Source: Opitutaceae bacterium
GTDB lineage: Bacteria > Verrucomicrobiota > Verrucomicrobiia > Opitutales > Opitutaceae
NCBI GenBank assembly: GCA_016794785.1
Contig: JAEUHC010000007.1
Location: 215,858 to 279,857 of the forward strand
Length of the DNA stretch: 64,000 nt
Direction of reading: 5' to 3'
The translations under genes and the position numbers were made by a program. Numbering within the stretch: position 1 is the stretch's first letter; the number at the start of each line of letters is the position of its first letter. Below, one piece after another: positions 35,110 to 43,733 of the stretch. Under the pieces are notes generated by a model. That model made no database searches. It was not told where the DNA came from and saw nothing but the letters and a program-made list of their open reading frames with translations.

Positions 35110-35934
35110 TCAAATCTGCGAATAAGCCGTGGGCGCGAGGAAACGCGGGGTGTTCTTTGTCATGTTGTCTTTGTATTTCGGCAGATCCTTCATCGCGACC
35201 CAGCGCGGGTCGGGGCCGAACTTCTTCCAGTTGGCGAGGTGTGTCTTCAGGTCGGCCGCGCCGGTGATGTAGCGCAGATGGGGCAGGTTGGGCCCGGCGA
35301 TCGCCTGGCCGAAAAACACCGGGGACATCGCGAGGCTCCGCATGATTTCGGTCTCCCCGTCATCAAACATGGCCATCTTGTTTAGAGCGGCGCGTTCACT
35401 GTGGCTCTCGTAGTCGCGCATCTCGAAGATGCGGTGGGGCGCCTTGGCCGTGGAAAAATCGGGCACAGCCATGCGGGGCATGCTGGCAAAGGCGCGCAGC
35501 AGCCAGGTGTCGATGCGGTCGAAGGCCGGGCTGGCCTTCGGCGTGTTGAGGTAGGCGGCGCCGGCCTGCAGCACGGCGGCGTCGGTGTTGAGATCGGCGC
35601 TCACGCTCACGAACGATTCGAGCGACGCGTGCGGCACGAGCACCCAGACCGGCGAGTCGGCCTTGGGCTTGGAGGTGGCGGCGGCCTTGTCCACGTCGAG
35701 CTCGGTGAACACGCCGACGTGTTTCACGCCGCGGCGATTGAGGGCCGGGATGAAGGCCTGGCCGAGATAGGCGTCGAGGCCGGCGGTCGAGGCGCCGGGT
35801 TTGAGGCGATAGAGGCGCACTTCGTAGTATTCGCGGCCCGCATTGGCGGGCGCGGCGGAGACACGGCCGGCCGTGGCGGCGACGGCGGAGGCGGCGAGGG
35901 AAGTTTTGAGGAAATCGCGACGAGGGAGTTTCAT
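35110..35934 (-). CDS. Tat-exported NIPSNAP-family protein
   Basis: 274 aa from ATG 35934. The N-terminus LPRRDFLKTSLAAS is a twin-arginine signal. Two NIPSNAP-like ferredoxin-fold domains follow: YYEVRLYRLKPGAST and FEMRDYESHSERAALNKMAMF. Such proteins are frequent in Verrucomicrobiota; the role is unknown. Divergent from the glucarate operon with a 148-base gap. Confidence 0.85.
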   Translation of the reverse strand: MKLPRRDFLKTSLAASAVAATAGRVSAAPANAGREYYEVRLYRLKPGASTAGLDAYLGQAFIPALNRRGVKHVGVFTELDVDKAAATSKPKADSPVWVLVPHASLESFVSVSADLNTDAAVLQAGAAYLNTPKASPAFDRIDTWLLRAFASMPRMAVPDFSTAKAPHRIFEMRDYESHSERAALNKMAMFDDGETEIMRSLAMSPVFFGQAIAGPNLPHLRYITGAADLKTHLANWKKFGPDPRWVAMKDLPKYKDNMTKNTPRFLAPTAYSQI

Positions 35935-36082
35935 GGGGGTGGAGAGCAGGAGAGAAACGGTGTTCGGCCGGCCTGACGAGCGCCGCGTGGTGACGCTGCG
36001 AAAAAAGTTATCGCCCAGCCCGGGCCGACGGCCTTCCATCCGCGGCTAGTTTCGCCACGAATCAACCCTCGTTCCCCGCACT

Positions 36083-36958
36083 ATGTCCGCTCCTCTCTCG
36101 ATCGCATTCATCGGCACTGGCGTCATGGGCCGCAGCATGGCGGGCCACCTGCAAAAGGCCGGCCACACCCTGCATGTTTACAACCGCACGCGTGAAAAAG
36201 CGCAGGTGCTCATCGATGCGGGCGCGCAATGGCATGACTCGGCCGGCGCCGCCTCGGCTGCCGCCGATGTCGTGATCACGATGCTCGGGTTTCCGATCGA
36301 TGTGGACGCGACCTATCTCGGCGCCGGCGGCATCGTTGAGCGCGCCAAGCCCGGCGCGCTGCTGATCGACATGACGACCTCGAGCCCCGTGCTCGCGCGC
36401 AACATCGCCGCGGCCGCCGCCAAGCGCGGCCTCGCCTCGCTCGACGCGCCGGTCTCCGGCGGCGATCTCGGCGCGAAGGAAGCGCGCCTCGTGATCATGG
36501 TCGGTGGCGACGCCGCGGCGTTTGCCCGCGCCAAGCCACTCTTCGAGATCATGGGCAAGAACATCGCCCTCCTCGGCGCCGCGGGTGCCGGCCAGTATTG
36601 CAAGATGGCCAACCAGATCGCTGTCGCCGTCGGCATGGTCGCTTGGGTCGAGGCGCTCGCCTACGCCAAAAAGGCCGGCCTCGATCCCGCCGCCGTCCAC
36701 GCGAGCATCAGCGGCGGCGCCGCGGGCAGCTGGGCGCTCACCAACCTCGCGCCGCGCGCCCTCAGCGACAATTTCGCGCCAGGGTTCTACGTGAAGCACA
36801 TCATCAAGGACATGAAGATCGCCCTCGATAGCGCCGCTGAGCTGAAGCTCGACCTGCCCGGCCTCGCGAATGCGAAAAAGCTCTACGAGCAAGTCGCCGC
36901 CAAGGGTTGGGAAGACAACGGCACCCAGGCCCTCTACAAGCTCTACACTTCGCTCTGA
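36083..36958 (+). CDS. garR: Beta-hydroxyacid dehydrogenase, tartronate semialdehyde reductase-like
   Basis: 291 aa. Rossmann motif FIGTGVMGRSMAGHL, substrate motif DAPVSGGDLGA and catalytic Lys in GAGQYCKMANQ define the 3-hydroxyisobutyrate/tartronate semialdehyde reductase family. The genes just downstream (HpcH/HpaI aldolase, glucarate dehydratase-like) make GarR the best assignment: it reduces tartronate semialdehyde to D-glycerate. Gap to the next gene is 22 bases. Confidence 0.88.
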   Translation: MSAPLSIAFIGTGVMGRSMAGHLQKAGHTLHVYNRTREKAQVLIDAGAQWHDSAGAASAAADVVITMLGFPIDVDATYLGAGGIVERAKPGALLIDMTTSSPVLARNIAAAAAKRGLASLDAPVSGGDLGAKEARLVIMVGGDAAAFARAKPLFEIMGKNIALLGAAGAGQYCKMANQIAVAVGMVAWVEALAYAKKAGLDPAAVHASISGGAAGSWALTNLAPRALSDNFAPGFYVKHIIKDMKIALDSAAELKLDLPGLANAKKLYEQVAAKGWEDNGTQALYKLYTSL

Positions 36959-36980
36959 AACCCAGTCCCTGGAAATCCCC

Positions 36981-37748
36981 ATGAAACTCACCGGCCAGTT
37001 CCGCGCCCGTGTCCTCGCCCGTGAATGGGTCGTCGGCACTTTCATTAATCTCGGTTCCTCCGTCACAGCCGAGATGGCCGGCGACCTCGGCTTCGACTGG
37101 CTGCTACTCGATCACGAGCACGGACCAGGTGGCGAAGACACGATGCTGCACCAGCTCCAGGCTGTCGGCGCGACGGGCGCCGCACCCATTGTGCGCATCG
37201 CGGCCAACGAGACGCCGCGCTTCAAGCGCGCACTCGACATGGGCGCGCACGGCGTGATGGCGCCGTGGGTGAGCACCGCCGCGGAGGCGCGCGCCGCCGT
37301 CTCCGCCATGCGCTACCCGCCGCTCGGGCTCCGCGGTGTCGCGAAGATCAATCGCTCCGCCGGCTTTGGCGGGAGCTTTGAGGAATACTACGTCAACGCC
37401 CACAAGTGGCTCCTCACCGTCGTCCAGATCGAGACGCCCGAGGCCGTAGCCAACGCCGCCGAGATTGCGGCGATCGACGGCGTGGACGTGATCTTCGTCG
37501 GGCCCACCGATCTCAGCTACAACATGGGCATCCGTGACCAGCTCGATCACCCGCGCTTCACCGAGGCGCTCGTGAAGGTGAGCGAAGCCGCGAAGCAGCA
37601 CGGCAAGGCCGCCGGTATCCTCGTCCACAACCCCGCTCTCGTCGCCAAGTGCCGCGAGCTCGGCTACACGTTTGTCGCGCTCGGCAGCGACGGTGGCAGT
37701 GTCCGCGCCGGCCTCGCCTCGATCCTCAGCACCCTGCGCGGGAAATAG
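36981..37748 (+). CDS. garL: HpcH/HpaI aldolase, 2-dehydro-3-deoxyglucarate aldolase-like
   Basis: 255 aa from ATG 36981. FDWLLLDHEHGP, GAHGVMAPWVSTAAEA and VQIETPEAV...DVIFVGPTDLSYNMG are the conserved metal- and substrate-binding segments of class II HpcH/HpaI aldolases. In this operon it would split 5-keto-4-deoxy-glucarate into pyruvate and tartronate semialdehyde, the substrate of the upstream GarR-like enzyme. Gap of 25 bases to the dehydratase gene. Confidence 0.88.
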   Translation: MKLTGQFRARVLAREWVVGTFINLGSSVTAEMAGDLGFDWLLLDHEHGPGGEDTMLHQLQAVGATGAAPIVRIAANETPRFKRALDMGAHGVMAPWVSTAAEARAAVSAMRYPPLGLRGVAKINRSAGFGGSFEEYYVNAHKWLLTVVQIETPEAVANAAEIAAIDGVDVIFVGPTDLSYNMGIRDQLDHPRFTEALVKVSEAAKQHGKAAGILVHNPALVAKCRELGYTFVALGSDGGSVRAGLASILSTLRGK

Positions 37749-37773
37749 CCGCGCCCGCCGCACTCTTCGCCCA

Positions 37774-39057
37774 ATGCGCCTCACCGAACTCCGCATTACC
37801 CCCATCGCCCTCGGCGATCCGCCCTTGCTCAACGCCGCGGGCCTCCACGCGCCGTGGTGCCTCCGCACCGTCGTCGAGATCGTGGCGGACAACGGCCTGA
37901 CCGGCCTCGCCGAGGTGCCGGGCAGCGCAGCGATCAACGCGAAGCTGGAGGCGGCGCGCGCCGTCGTCCTCGGCCGCGATCCACTCAACTGGCACGCGCT
38001 GCGCGCGGCGCTGCGGGCGCACTTCGGCACCGATTCGGCCGCGGCCCGCGGTGACAAACCGTGGGACCAGCGGGCCCTCGTGCAGGTGGAGAGCGCGCTC
38101 GATGTCGCGTGCCTCGACTTGCAGGGCAAGGCCTTTGGCGTGCCCGTCGCCACGCTGCTCGGCGGCATCGCGCGCGAACGCGTGCCGTATTCCGCCTACC
38201 TTTTCTACAAATACGAGGGTGCGGGTGGCGACCTCGCCTTCGGCACCGATCCCAAGGCGACGGGCTGGGCCGCCGCGCGCCAAAAGGCCGCGCTCGATCC
38301 CGCGGGCGTTGTCGCGCAGGCGCAGGCGATGGTGAAGGAGTTCGGCTTCGAATCGATCAAGCTCAAGGGCGGCTGCTTCGAGCCCGCGCAGGAAGTCGCC
38401 GCGATGAAGGCTCTGAAGGAGGCGTTTCCCCGCCACCCGCTCCGCCTCGATCCCAACGCGCTCTGGACCGTCGATACCTCGATCACGTGGGGCCGCGAAC
38501 TCGAGGGCGTGCTCGAATACCTCGAGGATCCGTGCCGCACCCAGGAGGGCATGGCCGCCGTGCGCAAGGCGGTAAAACTCCCGCTCGCGACCAACATGTG
38601 CACGACGTCGTTCGACGATCTGCCCGGCAGCGTGCGCCACGGTTCGGAGGACATCATCCTGACCGATCACCATTTTTGGGGCGGGCTCCACTCGTCGATG
38701 GAGCTGGCGGCGCACTGCCGCACGTTTGGCCGCGGCGTGTCGATGCACTCCAACAACCACGGCGGCATCTCGCTCGCAGCGATGACGCACCTCGGCGCCG
38801 CCATGCCCAACCTGACCTACGCGCTCGACACGCACTACCCGTGGCAGTGGGAGGATTTCATCGTCGGCGGTCGGATGAAAATCGAGGGTGGCTGCGTGAC
38901 CCTGCCCAAGGGCCCCGGCCTCGGCGTCGAACTTGACCGCGCCGCCCTCGCGCGCGCCCATGAAAACTACAAGCGTTGCGGCCTGACCGAGCGCAACGAC
39001 GAGCCGGAGATGCAAAAGAAAGTGCCCGGTTGGAAATTCAAGCAGACGCGCTGGTAA
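37774..39057 (+). CDS. gudD: Enolase-superfamily sugar-acid dehydratase, glucarate dehydratase-like
   Basis: 427 aa from ATG 37774. Catalytic KLKGG, metal ligands in LDPNALW, LEDPC and TNMCTTSF, and the His-containing segment SMHSNNHGGISL place it in the glucarate dehydratase branch of the enolase superfamily. It would dehydrate D-glucarate (or galactarate) to 5-keto-4-deoxy-glucarate for the GarL-like enzyme. Last gene of the three-gene operon, followed by a hairpin at 39124-39153. Confidence 0.88.
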   Translation: MRLTELRITPIALGDPPLLNAAGLHAPWCLRTVVEIVADNGLTGLAEVPGSAAINAKLEAARAVVLGRDPLNWHALRAALRAHFGTDSAAARGDKPWDQRALVQVESALDVACLDLQGKAFGVPVATLLGGIARERVPYSAYLFYKYEGAGGDLAFGTDPKATGWAAARQKAALDPAGVVAQAQAMVKEFGFESIKLKGGCFEPAQEVAAMKALKEAFPRHPLRLDPNALWTVDTSITWGRELEGVLEYLEDPCRTQEGMAAVRKAVKLPLATNMCTTSFDDLPGSVRHGSEDIILTDHHFWGGLHSSMELAAHCRTFGRGVSMHSNNHGGISLAAMTHLGAAMPNLTYALDTHYPWQWEDFIVGGRMKIEGGCVTLPKGPGLGVELDRAALARAHENYKRCGLTERNDEPEMQKKVPGWKFKQTRW

Positions 39058-39123
39058 AGGCAGTGGGCGTTGAACGAAAGATTCGTCGGGCTGTGGCTTC
39101 CCGCTCCCACGAATCGAAGTTGC

Positions 39124-39153
39124 AAGGGTCCGGGGACTAGCCTCCGGACCCTT
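39124..39153. terminator. Hairpin after the glucarate operon
   Basis: AAGGGTCCGG (39124-39133) and CCGGACCCTT (39144-39153) form a perfect 10-bp stem with a 10-base loop. It lies between the convergent gudD-like gene and the small secreted-protein gene. No long T-run follows on either strand, so termination is probable but not certain. Confidence 0.65.
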
Positions 39154-39195
39154 GGTATGTAACGCGGTCAGTCTCCGCGAAAGTCGGCCCGACCT

Positions 39196-39636
39196 TTATT
39201 TCGAGGGGTTGGCTGCAGCCTCAAGCTGCGCCACCGCGTCCGCATAGACGGTGAAACGCGCCTTGATGGCGGAGCGGGCTTCCGTCCAGCCGTCCTTTTT
39301 GGCGGTCTTCGCGGTATGCAGGCTCTGTTTCAGGTGATCCTCTTTCTGGCGAACGTCCGTGTGCGCGTCCTTGAATGCCTTTTGCGCCTCCTGCGTCAGC
39401 ATCCCGGTCTTTTGCTGCAGGGCCGCCACGGCATCGCCCGCGCTTCTGATCTTGGACTCGATCTCGGCGATCAACCGATCGCGCCCATCATGATCGGCGG
39501 ATGAAATCGTGATCAAGGTTGCCTCGCGGTCGAGCGCCGCCGCGACACCGGAGCCGAGTTGGGCGAAGGCAATTGTGCCGCCGAGCAGCAGCGAGGTGAG
39601 TAGGACGGAGAAGTTGCGCAGCATTTGGTTTATCAT
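39196..39636 (-). CDS. Small secreted helical protein of unknown function
   Basis: 146 aa. The ATG at 39636 has AAAGGA 7 bases upstream. Signal peptide (about 1-26, TIAFAQ), then a charged, probably coiled-coil region (IAEIESKIRSAGDAVAALQQ and a Lys-rich stretch). No family recognised. A single gene, convergent with the glucarate operon. Confidence 0.75.
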   Translation of the reverse strand: MINQMLRNFSVLLTSLLLGGTIAFAQLGSGVAAALDREATLITISSADHDGRDRLIAEIESKIRSAGDAVAALQQKTGMLTQEAQKAFKDAHTDVRQKEDHLKQSLHTAKTAKKDGWTEARSAIKARFTVYADAVAQLEAAANPSK

Positions 39637-39828
39637 GGGAGGGTCCTTTGTTTAAGGGTTCGCCGGTTGTGTGCCCGCGTGGAAAAAAATGTTCCGAGGG
39701 CCGCCCGGGCTTCACGCGCCATTTTTTGTTTTTGCCCTAGAGCCACCGTGAATTGCGTTCGTTTCCCTGGTGGCGATAATTCCACCGAAATATTTCACGC
39801 TCAACCGCGGGCATTATGAACGTCTCAC

Positions 39829-39857
39829 GGAAAATGAAAATCCAACTGGATTTTCCG
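39829..39857. promoter_or_regulatory. Overlapping inverted repeats upstream of the SDR gene
   Basis: GAAAATCC-AACT-GGATTTTC (39836-39855) is a perfect 8-bp stem, and CGGAAAAT...ATTTTCCG (39829-39857) is a competing perfect 8-bp pair. It lies 26 bases before ATG 39883 in an AT-richer leader, a plausible operator or 5' UTR structure. Confidence 0.45.
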
Positions 39858-39882
39858 AGGATGAGCGGATGACAATCCACGC

Positions 39883-40656
39883 ATGAGCACCCCATCGCAA
39901 CGTCTGGCGCAGAAGCATGCCCTCGTGACCGGCGGCGGTTCGGGCATCGGCCGTGCGATCTCGCTGCGGCTCGCGGCCGAGGGCGCGCACGTGACGGTGC
40001 TGGAGCGCAGCACGGCGGAGGGCGAGCGCACCGTGGCGGAAATCCGCGCCGCGGGCGGCGCGGCCCGCGTGGTGGCGGCGGATGTGTCGGACACCGAGGC
40101 GATGCACGCCGTCTTTGCATTGCTGGAGAAACTCGACGTGCTGGTGAACAACGCCGGCATCGCCCACGTTGGCAACGTCACCACCACGACCCCGGCTGAT
40201 CTCGATCGGATCTATGCCGTCAACGTGAAGGGCGTCTATCATGGCCTGCATTTCGGCGTGCCGCGTCTGCTCGCCGCGGGCGGCGGGGCGATTGTGAACC
40301 TCGCGTCGCTGGCGTCGAAGGTTGGCCTGGCCGATCGGTTTGCCTACGGCATGAGCAAGGGCGCGGTGCTCACGATGACACTCTCGGTTGCGCGGGACTT
40401 CGTGGACAAAAAAATCCGCTGCAACTGTGTGTGCCCGGCGCGCGTGCATACGCCGTTTGTCGATGGGTTCATTGCCAAGAATTATCCGGGCAAGGAAAAG
40501 GAGATGTTTGCCAAACTCTCCGCCGCGCAACCCATCGGCCGCATGGGCGAGCCGCACGAGATTGCGGCGCTGGTAGCGTTTCTCTGCTCGGACGAGGCAT
40601 CGTTCATCACCGGCTGCGCCTACGACATCGACGGCGGGGCGACGTTGCTGCGGTAG
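39883..40656 (+). CDS. Short-chain dehydrogenase/reductase
   Basis: 257 aa classical SDR: TGGGSGIG cofactor loop, NNAG, catalytic Ser in NLASLAS and YGMSK (Tyr-x3-Lys), C-terminal ITGCAYDIDGG. It resembles sugar or sugar-acid dehydrogenases such as those of L-fucose/2-keto-3-deoxyfuconate pathways. The substrate is not determined by sequence, but nearby sugar-acid operons suggest that use. Confidence 0.85.
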   Translation: MSTPSQRLAQKHALVTGGGSGIGRAISLRLAAEGAHVTVLERSTAEGERTVAEIRAAGGAARVVAADVSDTEAMHAVFALLEKLDVLVNNAGIAHVGNVTTTTPADLDRIYAVNVKGVYHGLHFGVPRLLAAGGGAIVNLASLASKVGLADRFAYGMSKGAVLTMTLSVARDFVDKKIRCNCVCPARVHTPFVDGFIAKNYPGKEKEMFAKLSAAQPIGRMGEPHEIAALVAFLCSDEASFITGCAYDIDGGATLLR

Positions 40657-40690
40657 CATCGATGCTCTGCCGTTCCGCCGAGGCAATCGC

Positions 40691-40765
40691 CGTAGGGGCG
40701 CAGTCTTGCTGCGCCTTCTCTGATCCGCGTGGAAACCCAGGGCGCAGCAAGACTGCGCCCCTACG
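40691..40765. repeat. BIME: two inverted GTAG-type REP elements, perfect 25-bp arms
   Basis: Arms 40691-40715 and 40741-40765 are perfect inverted repeats around a 25-base loop. Each arm is itself a REP: GTAG, GG, then GGCGCAG-TCTTG-CTGCGCC (7-bp stem). It lies between convergent genes and may also end transcription. A truncated relative is inside the helicase gene at 31857. Confidence 0.85.
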
Positions 40766-40771
40766 GGGATG

Positions 40772-42991
40772 CTACCTTCCGGTCTGCTGCAGAAACGCCC
40801 GCGAGGGCCCGTGGTTCGGATCGATGGCGAGGGCGAGCTGGGCGGCGGTCTGCGCTCCGGCACGGTCGCCGGTTTGCCAGAGCACGGTGGCGCGCGCGTA
40901 GGGATAGTCGGCGGCGCGCGCGTTGATTTGCTCGGCGCGCTGGAGCGCGGTGATGGCGTCGGCGGGGCGATTGGTCTGCGCGAGGAGCAGGCCGAGGTTA
41001 TACCACGCGCGGTCGTGGGTGGGGGCGCGGCGCACGGTCTCGCGGAGCGCCAGCTCGGCATCGGGGAATTTGCGCGCGGCGGCGAAGGCGAGTGCGGCGT
41101 TGAAGGACTGCACCGGATCGGTCGGCGCGAGCTGCGCGGCGCGCCAGAGCGAGGCGGCGGCTTCGGCGGGCTTGCCGGTCTCGTTGAGAATGAGGCCGAG
41201 GGTCTCGTGGATGCCGGGAGAATTTGGGTCCCACGCGGCGGCCTTGCGGAGCTGCGCCTCGGCTTCGGCGGGTCGGCCGCGATTGAAAAGGTCCTGCCCG
41301 ATGCGCAGCCGGCCCGAGGGCTGGTCGGCGGAGACGGCCAGGTAGGCGTCGAGTTCGCGGCGCAACGGCGAGTCGGGCGGCAATTCACCCGAGAGGGGCC
41401 ACGCGGCGTCGAGGCGCACGAGGCGCGTGGCGTCGTTGAGCAGCGGGCGCAGCGCGGCGGCGCCGTCCGGCGAGGCGGCGAGCACCTGCGCCGCGGCCGA
41501 GCGCACGAACGGATCGGCGTCGCCGGCGGCGGTGCGCGCGGCAGCGAGGACGTTCGGGTGGTTTGCGGCGTAGTTGCGCGTCAGGAGCAGCAGCGTGGCG
41601 CGCCAGGCGGGCACATCCTCGGTGGCGATCAGTTCGAGGAGTTTGTCGGACGCGCCCGGGGCGCCGGCTTGGGCGGCGGCGGAGGCGCGGGCGCGGGCGC
41701 GCTGGCGGGAGTCCAGTTTCGCACCATACCACTGGTCGGCGTGGGTGATGGCCCAGTCGGTGTCCTTGTCGGTGTGGCAGCGGTTGCAGGCGTTGGGGAT
41801 GCCGAGTTCCTTGGTGAGCAGCGGATCGGGCTTGGTGAAGCCGTGGTCATGGCGCGGGTCGCGCTGCATGTAGGTCGTGGTCGGCATGTGGCACGAGACG
41901 CACTGGTTCCCCGTGCTGCCGGCGGCGTGGCGCGAGTGCGCGAGCGGGTCGATGACCGGGGCGTTGAGGCGCGGAGAGGGGCCGTGGCACTGCATGCAGA
42001 GCGCGTTGTTGGACGCAGGGAGCTTGGTCTTGGCGCTGTGGGGATCGTGGCAGTCGAGGCAGGTTACGCCGGCTTTGCCGCCCATGCGGCTCGTCATGAA
42101 GCCGGTGTAGTTGAAGACCTCGTCGCGCATCTGGCCGTCGGGGTAAAACACGCTGGCCTCCGTCGGCAGCGTGAGCCGGTAGTGATCGTGGTAGGGTGCG
42201 CCGGGGATGAGCCGGCCAGTGAGGAGTTCGTTGCGCGCATGGCAAGGGGCGCAGGTTTCCTGCGCGCGCTTGAGATCGGTGGCGGTGAGATTGACGGGGG
42301 CGCGCGGGGGCGCGGATTTGCGGGCGGGATCAAAATGGCTCGCCGGCAGATCGCCGTGGCATTGCACGCAGCCGATGCCGTGCTCGCGCCACTTCGTCGC
42401 GTAGGTATCGGCGACGGGATCGTAATTTTTCTCGTAGGCGGTCATGTGGCAGTGGGCGCACATGGAGTTCCAGTTCATGCCGCGGCCGGTCCAGTGGCCC
42501 CACTCGCCGCGCTGGCGGCGCTCGTCGCCGAAGACGTTGAACCATTCCTTTTTCGCCGGATCGAAGGTGAGCTCGGCGGCTTGGAAGCGACCGCCATCCT
42601 GCGGCACGACGTATTGGCGGATGGGCGTGTGGCCGAGCGCAAACTCGGCGATGTAGGATTCGACCGCGGAGGTGCCGGCGCGCTTCTCCGTGAAGTGCGG
42701 GCGGCCGTCCTTCCATTCGAGACGATAGTCGATCCCGTGGGCGGAAAACTCCTGCGGGGTGCCGAAGGCGTCCGCGTCCGCCTGCGGCTCGACGGGACGG
42801 TTGGCGAGGGCGTGGTGCGAGGCGGACCAGGATTTGTAGATGTCCTCGTGGCAGGCGCGGCAGTCGGCTGATTTCAACGCGGGGACTTGGGCGACGCTGG
42901 CGGCGGATTTTTCCGGCGCGCGGCCGCACCCGGCGGCAAGCGCGAGGACGGTCGCTGTGGCGAGGGCGCGGAAGTGGCCGGGGAGAATCAT
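40772..42991 (-). CDS. Octahaem cytochrome c lipoprotein with TPR repeats
   Basis: 739 aa from ATG 42991. Signal peptide with lipobox LAAGC. Eight CXXCH haem-binding motifs follow: CRACH, CAHCH, CVQCH, CAPCH, CLDCH, CMQCH, CVSCH and CNRCH (spread over about residues 45-430). Then come a HEAT-like region (VLAAARTAAGDADPFVRSAA) and at least four TPR units to the C-terminus (GIHETLGLILNETGKPAEAA, YNLGLLLAQTNRPADAI). Probably a periplasmic or outer-membrane electron-transfer protein. The combination resembles DmsE/NrfB-type multihaem proteins only in haem motifs; the partner is unknown. Divergent from the flavin-reductase-like gene. Confidence 0.9.
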   Translation of the reverse strand: MILPGHFRALATATVLALAAGCGRAPEKSAASVAQVPALKSADCRACHEDIYKSWSASHHALANRPVEPQADADAFGTPQEFSAHGIDYRLEWKDGRPHFTEKRAGTSAVESYIAEFALGHTPIRQYVVPQDGGRFQAAELTFDPAKKEWFNVFGDERRQRGEWGHWTGRGMNWNSMCAHCHMTAYEKNYDPVADTYATKWREHGIGCVQCHGDLPASHFDPARKSAPPRAPVNLTATDLKRAQETCAPCHARNELLTGRLIPGAPYHDHYRLTLPTEASVFYPDGQMRDEVFNYTGFMTSRMGGKAGVTCLDCHDPHSAKTKLPASNNALCMQCHGPSPRLNAPVIDPLAHSRHAAGSTGNQCVSCHMPTTTYMQRDPRHDHGFTKPDPLLTKELGIPNACNRCHTDKDTDWAITHADQWYGAKLDSRQRARARASAAAQAGAPGASDKLLELIATEDVPAWRATLLLLTRNYAANHPNVLAAARTAAGDADPFVRSAAAQVLAASPDGAAALRPLLNDATRLVRLDAAWPLSGELPPDSPLRRELDAYLAVSADQPSGRLRIGQDLFNRGRPAEAEAQLRKAAAWDPNSPGIHETLGLILNETGKPAEAAASLWRAAQLAPTDPVQSFNAALAFAAARKFPDAELALRETVRRAPTHDRAWYNLGLLLAQTNRPADAITALQRAEQINARAADYPYARATVLWQTGDRAGAQTAAQLALAIDPNHGPSRAFLQQTGR

Positions 42992-43064
42992 GGGCGCGCG
43001 AAGCAGAGGCGAACGAACCGGCGAAGACAATTGCGGCGTGCGAAAATCCGCGTGTGGTGGCGCG

Positions 43065-43670
43065 ATGCTCCTCGACTTCACGACCCTCCGCCCGCGCGAC
43101 GCCTACGCGTGGATGATCTCGACCATTTTGCCCCGGCCCATTGCGTGGGTTTCGACGATCTCGGCGGAGGGACGGACCAACCTCGCGCCCTTTTCGTTTT
43201 TCCAAGGGGTGACGGCGAATCCACCGACCCTGATGTTCTGCCCGGTGAACACCCGCGACGGCACGAAGAAGGACACGGTGCGCAACATCGAGGGGGTGCC
43301 GGAGTTCGTGGTGAACCTTGTGCCGTTTGCCCTGGCACAACAGATGAACGCGAGCGCGGCCATGCTGCCTTATGGCGAGAGCGAGTTTGAAAAATTTGGC
43401 ATCACCGCTGCGCCGAGCGCCAAGGTGCGGCCGCCGCGTGTGGCGGGGGCGCCGGTGGCTTTCGAATGCACGCTGGATCGCATCGTGCACATCGGCGAGG
43501 GGGCGCTGGCGGCCAATGTGGTCTTTGGCCGCATCTTGGTGGCGCACGTGAGCGACACCGTGCTCGACGCCGAGGGGCTGCCCGACTCCGCCAAACTTGA
43601 TCTCATCGGGCGGCTGGGCGGCGATGGTTACGTGCGGACGAGGGATCGGTTTGAGATGGAGCGGCCGTAA
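43065..43670 (+). CDS. Flavin reductase-like FMN-binding protein
   Basis: 201 aa from ATG 43065. ILPRPIAWVSTIS, NLAPFSFFQGVTANPPTLMF and DTVRNIEGVPEFVVNLV are conserved parts of the flavoredoxin/FMN-binding split-barrel family. Likely binds FMN and transfers electrons from NAD(P)H or acts as a flavoredoxin. Divergent from the octahaem lipoprotein gene with a 73-base gap, which may point to a shared redox role (inference). Confidence 0.85.
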   Translation: MLLDFTTLRPRDAYAWMISTILPRPIAWVSTISAEGRTNLAPFSFFQGVTANPPTLMFCPVNTRDGTKKDTVRNIEGVPEFVVNLVPFALAQQMNASAAMLPYGESEFEKFGITAAPSAKVRPPRVAGAPVAFECTLDRIVHIGEGALAANVVFGRILVAHVSDTVLDAEGLPDSAKLDLIGRLGGDGYVRTRDRFEMERP

Positions 43671-43674
43671 GCTG

Positions 43675-43733
43675 GTGGCTGCGAGCGCCAGCGAGTGGTT
43701 CGGCGCATCCGCTCGCTGGCGCTCGCGGTTACG
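43675..43733. repeat. REP/BIME-like inverted repeat overlapping a stop codon
   Basis: The 15-base arms GCGAGCGCCAGCGAG (43681-43695) and CTCGCTGGCGCTCGC (43712-43726) are perfect inverted repeats, extended imperfectly on both sides. They match the element in the helicase gene at 31878-31933. The TAA stop of the methyltransferase gene (43729-43731) is in the foot of the element. Confidence 0.8.

Noticed and set aside
40769..42871. 700-codon plus-strand frame opposite the octahaem gene
   Set aside because: The minus strand has eight haem motifs and TPRs. The antisense translation is Gly/Arg/Val repeats with no recognisable fold.
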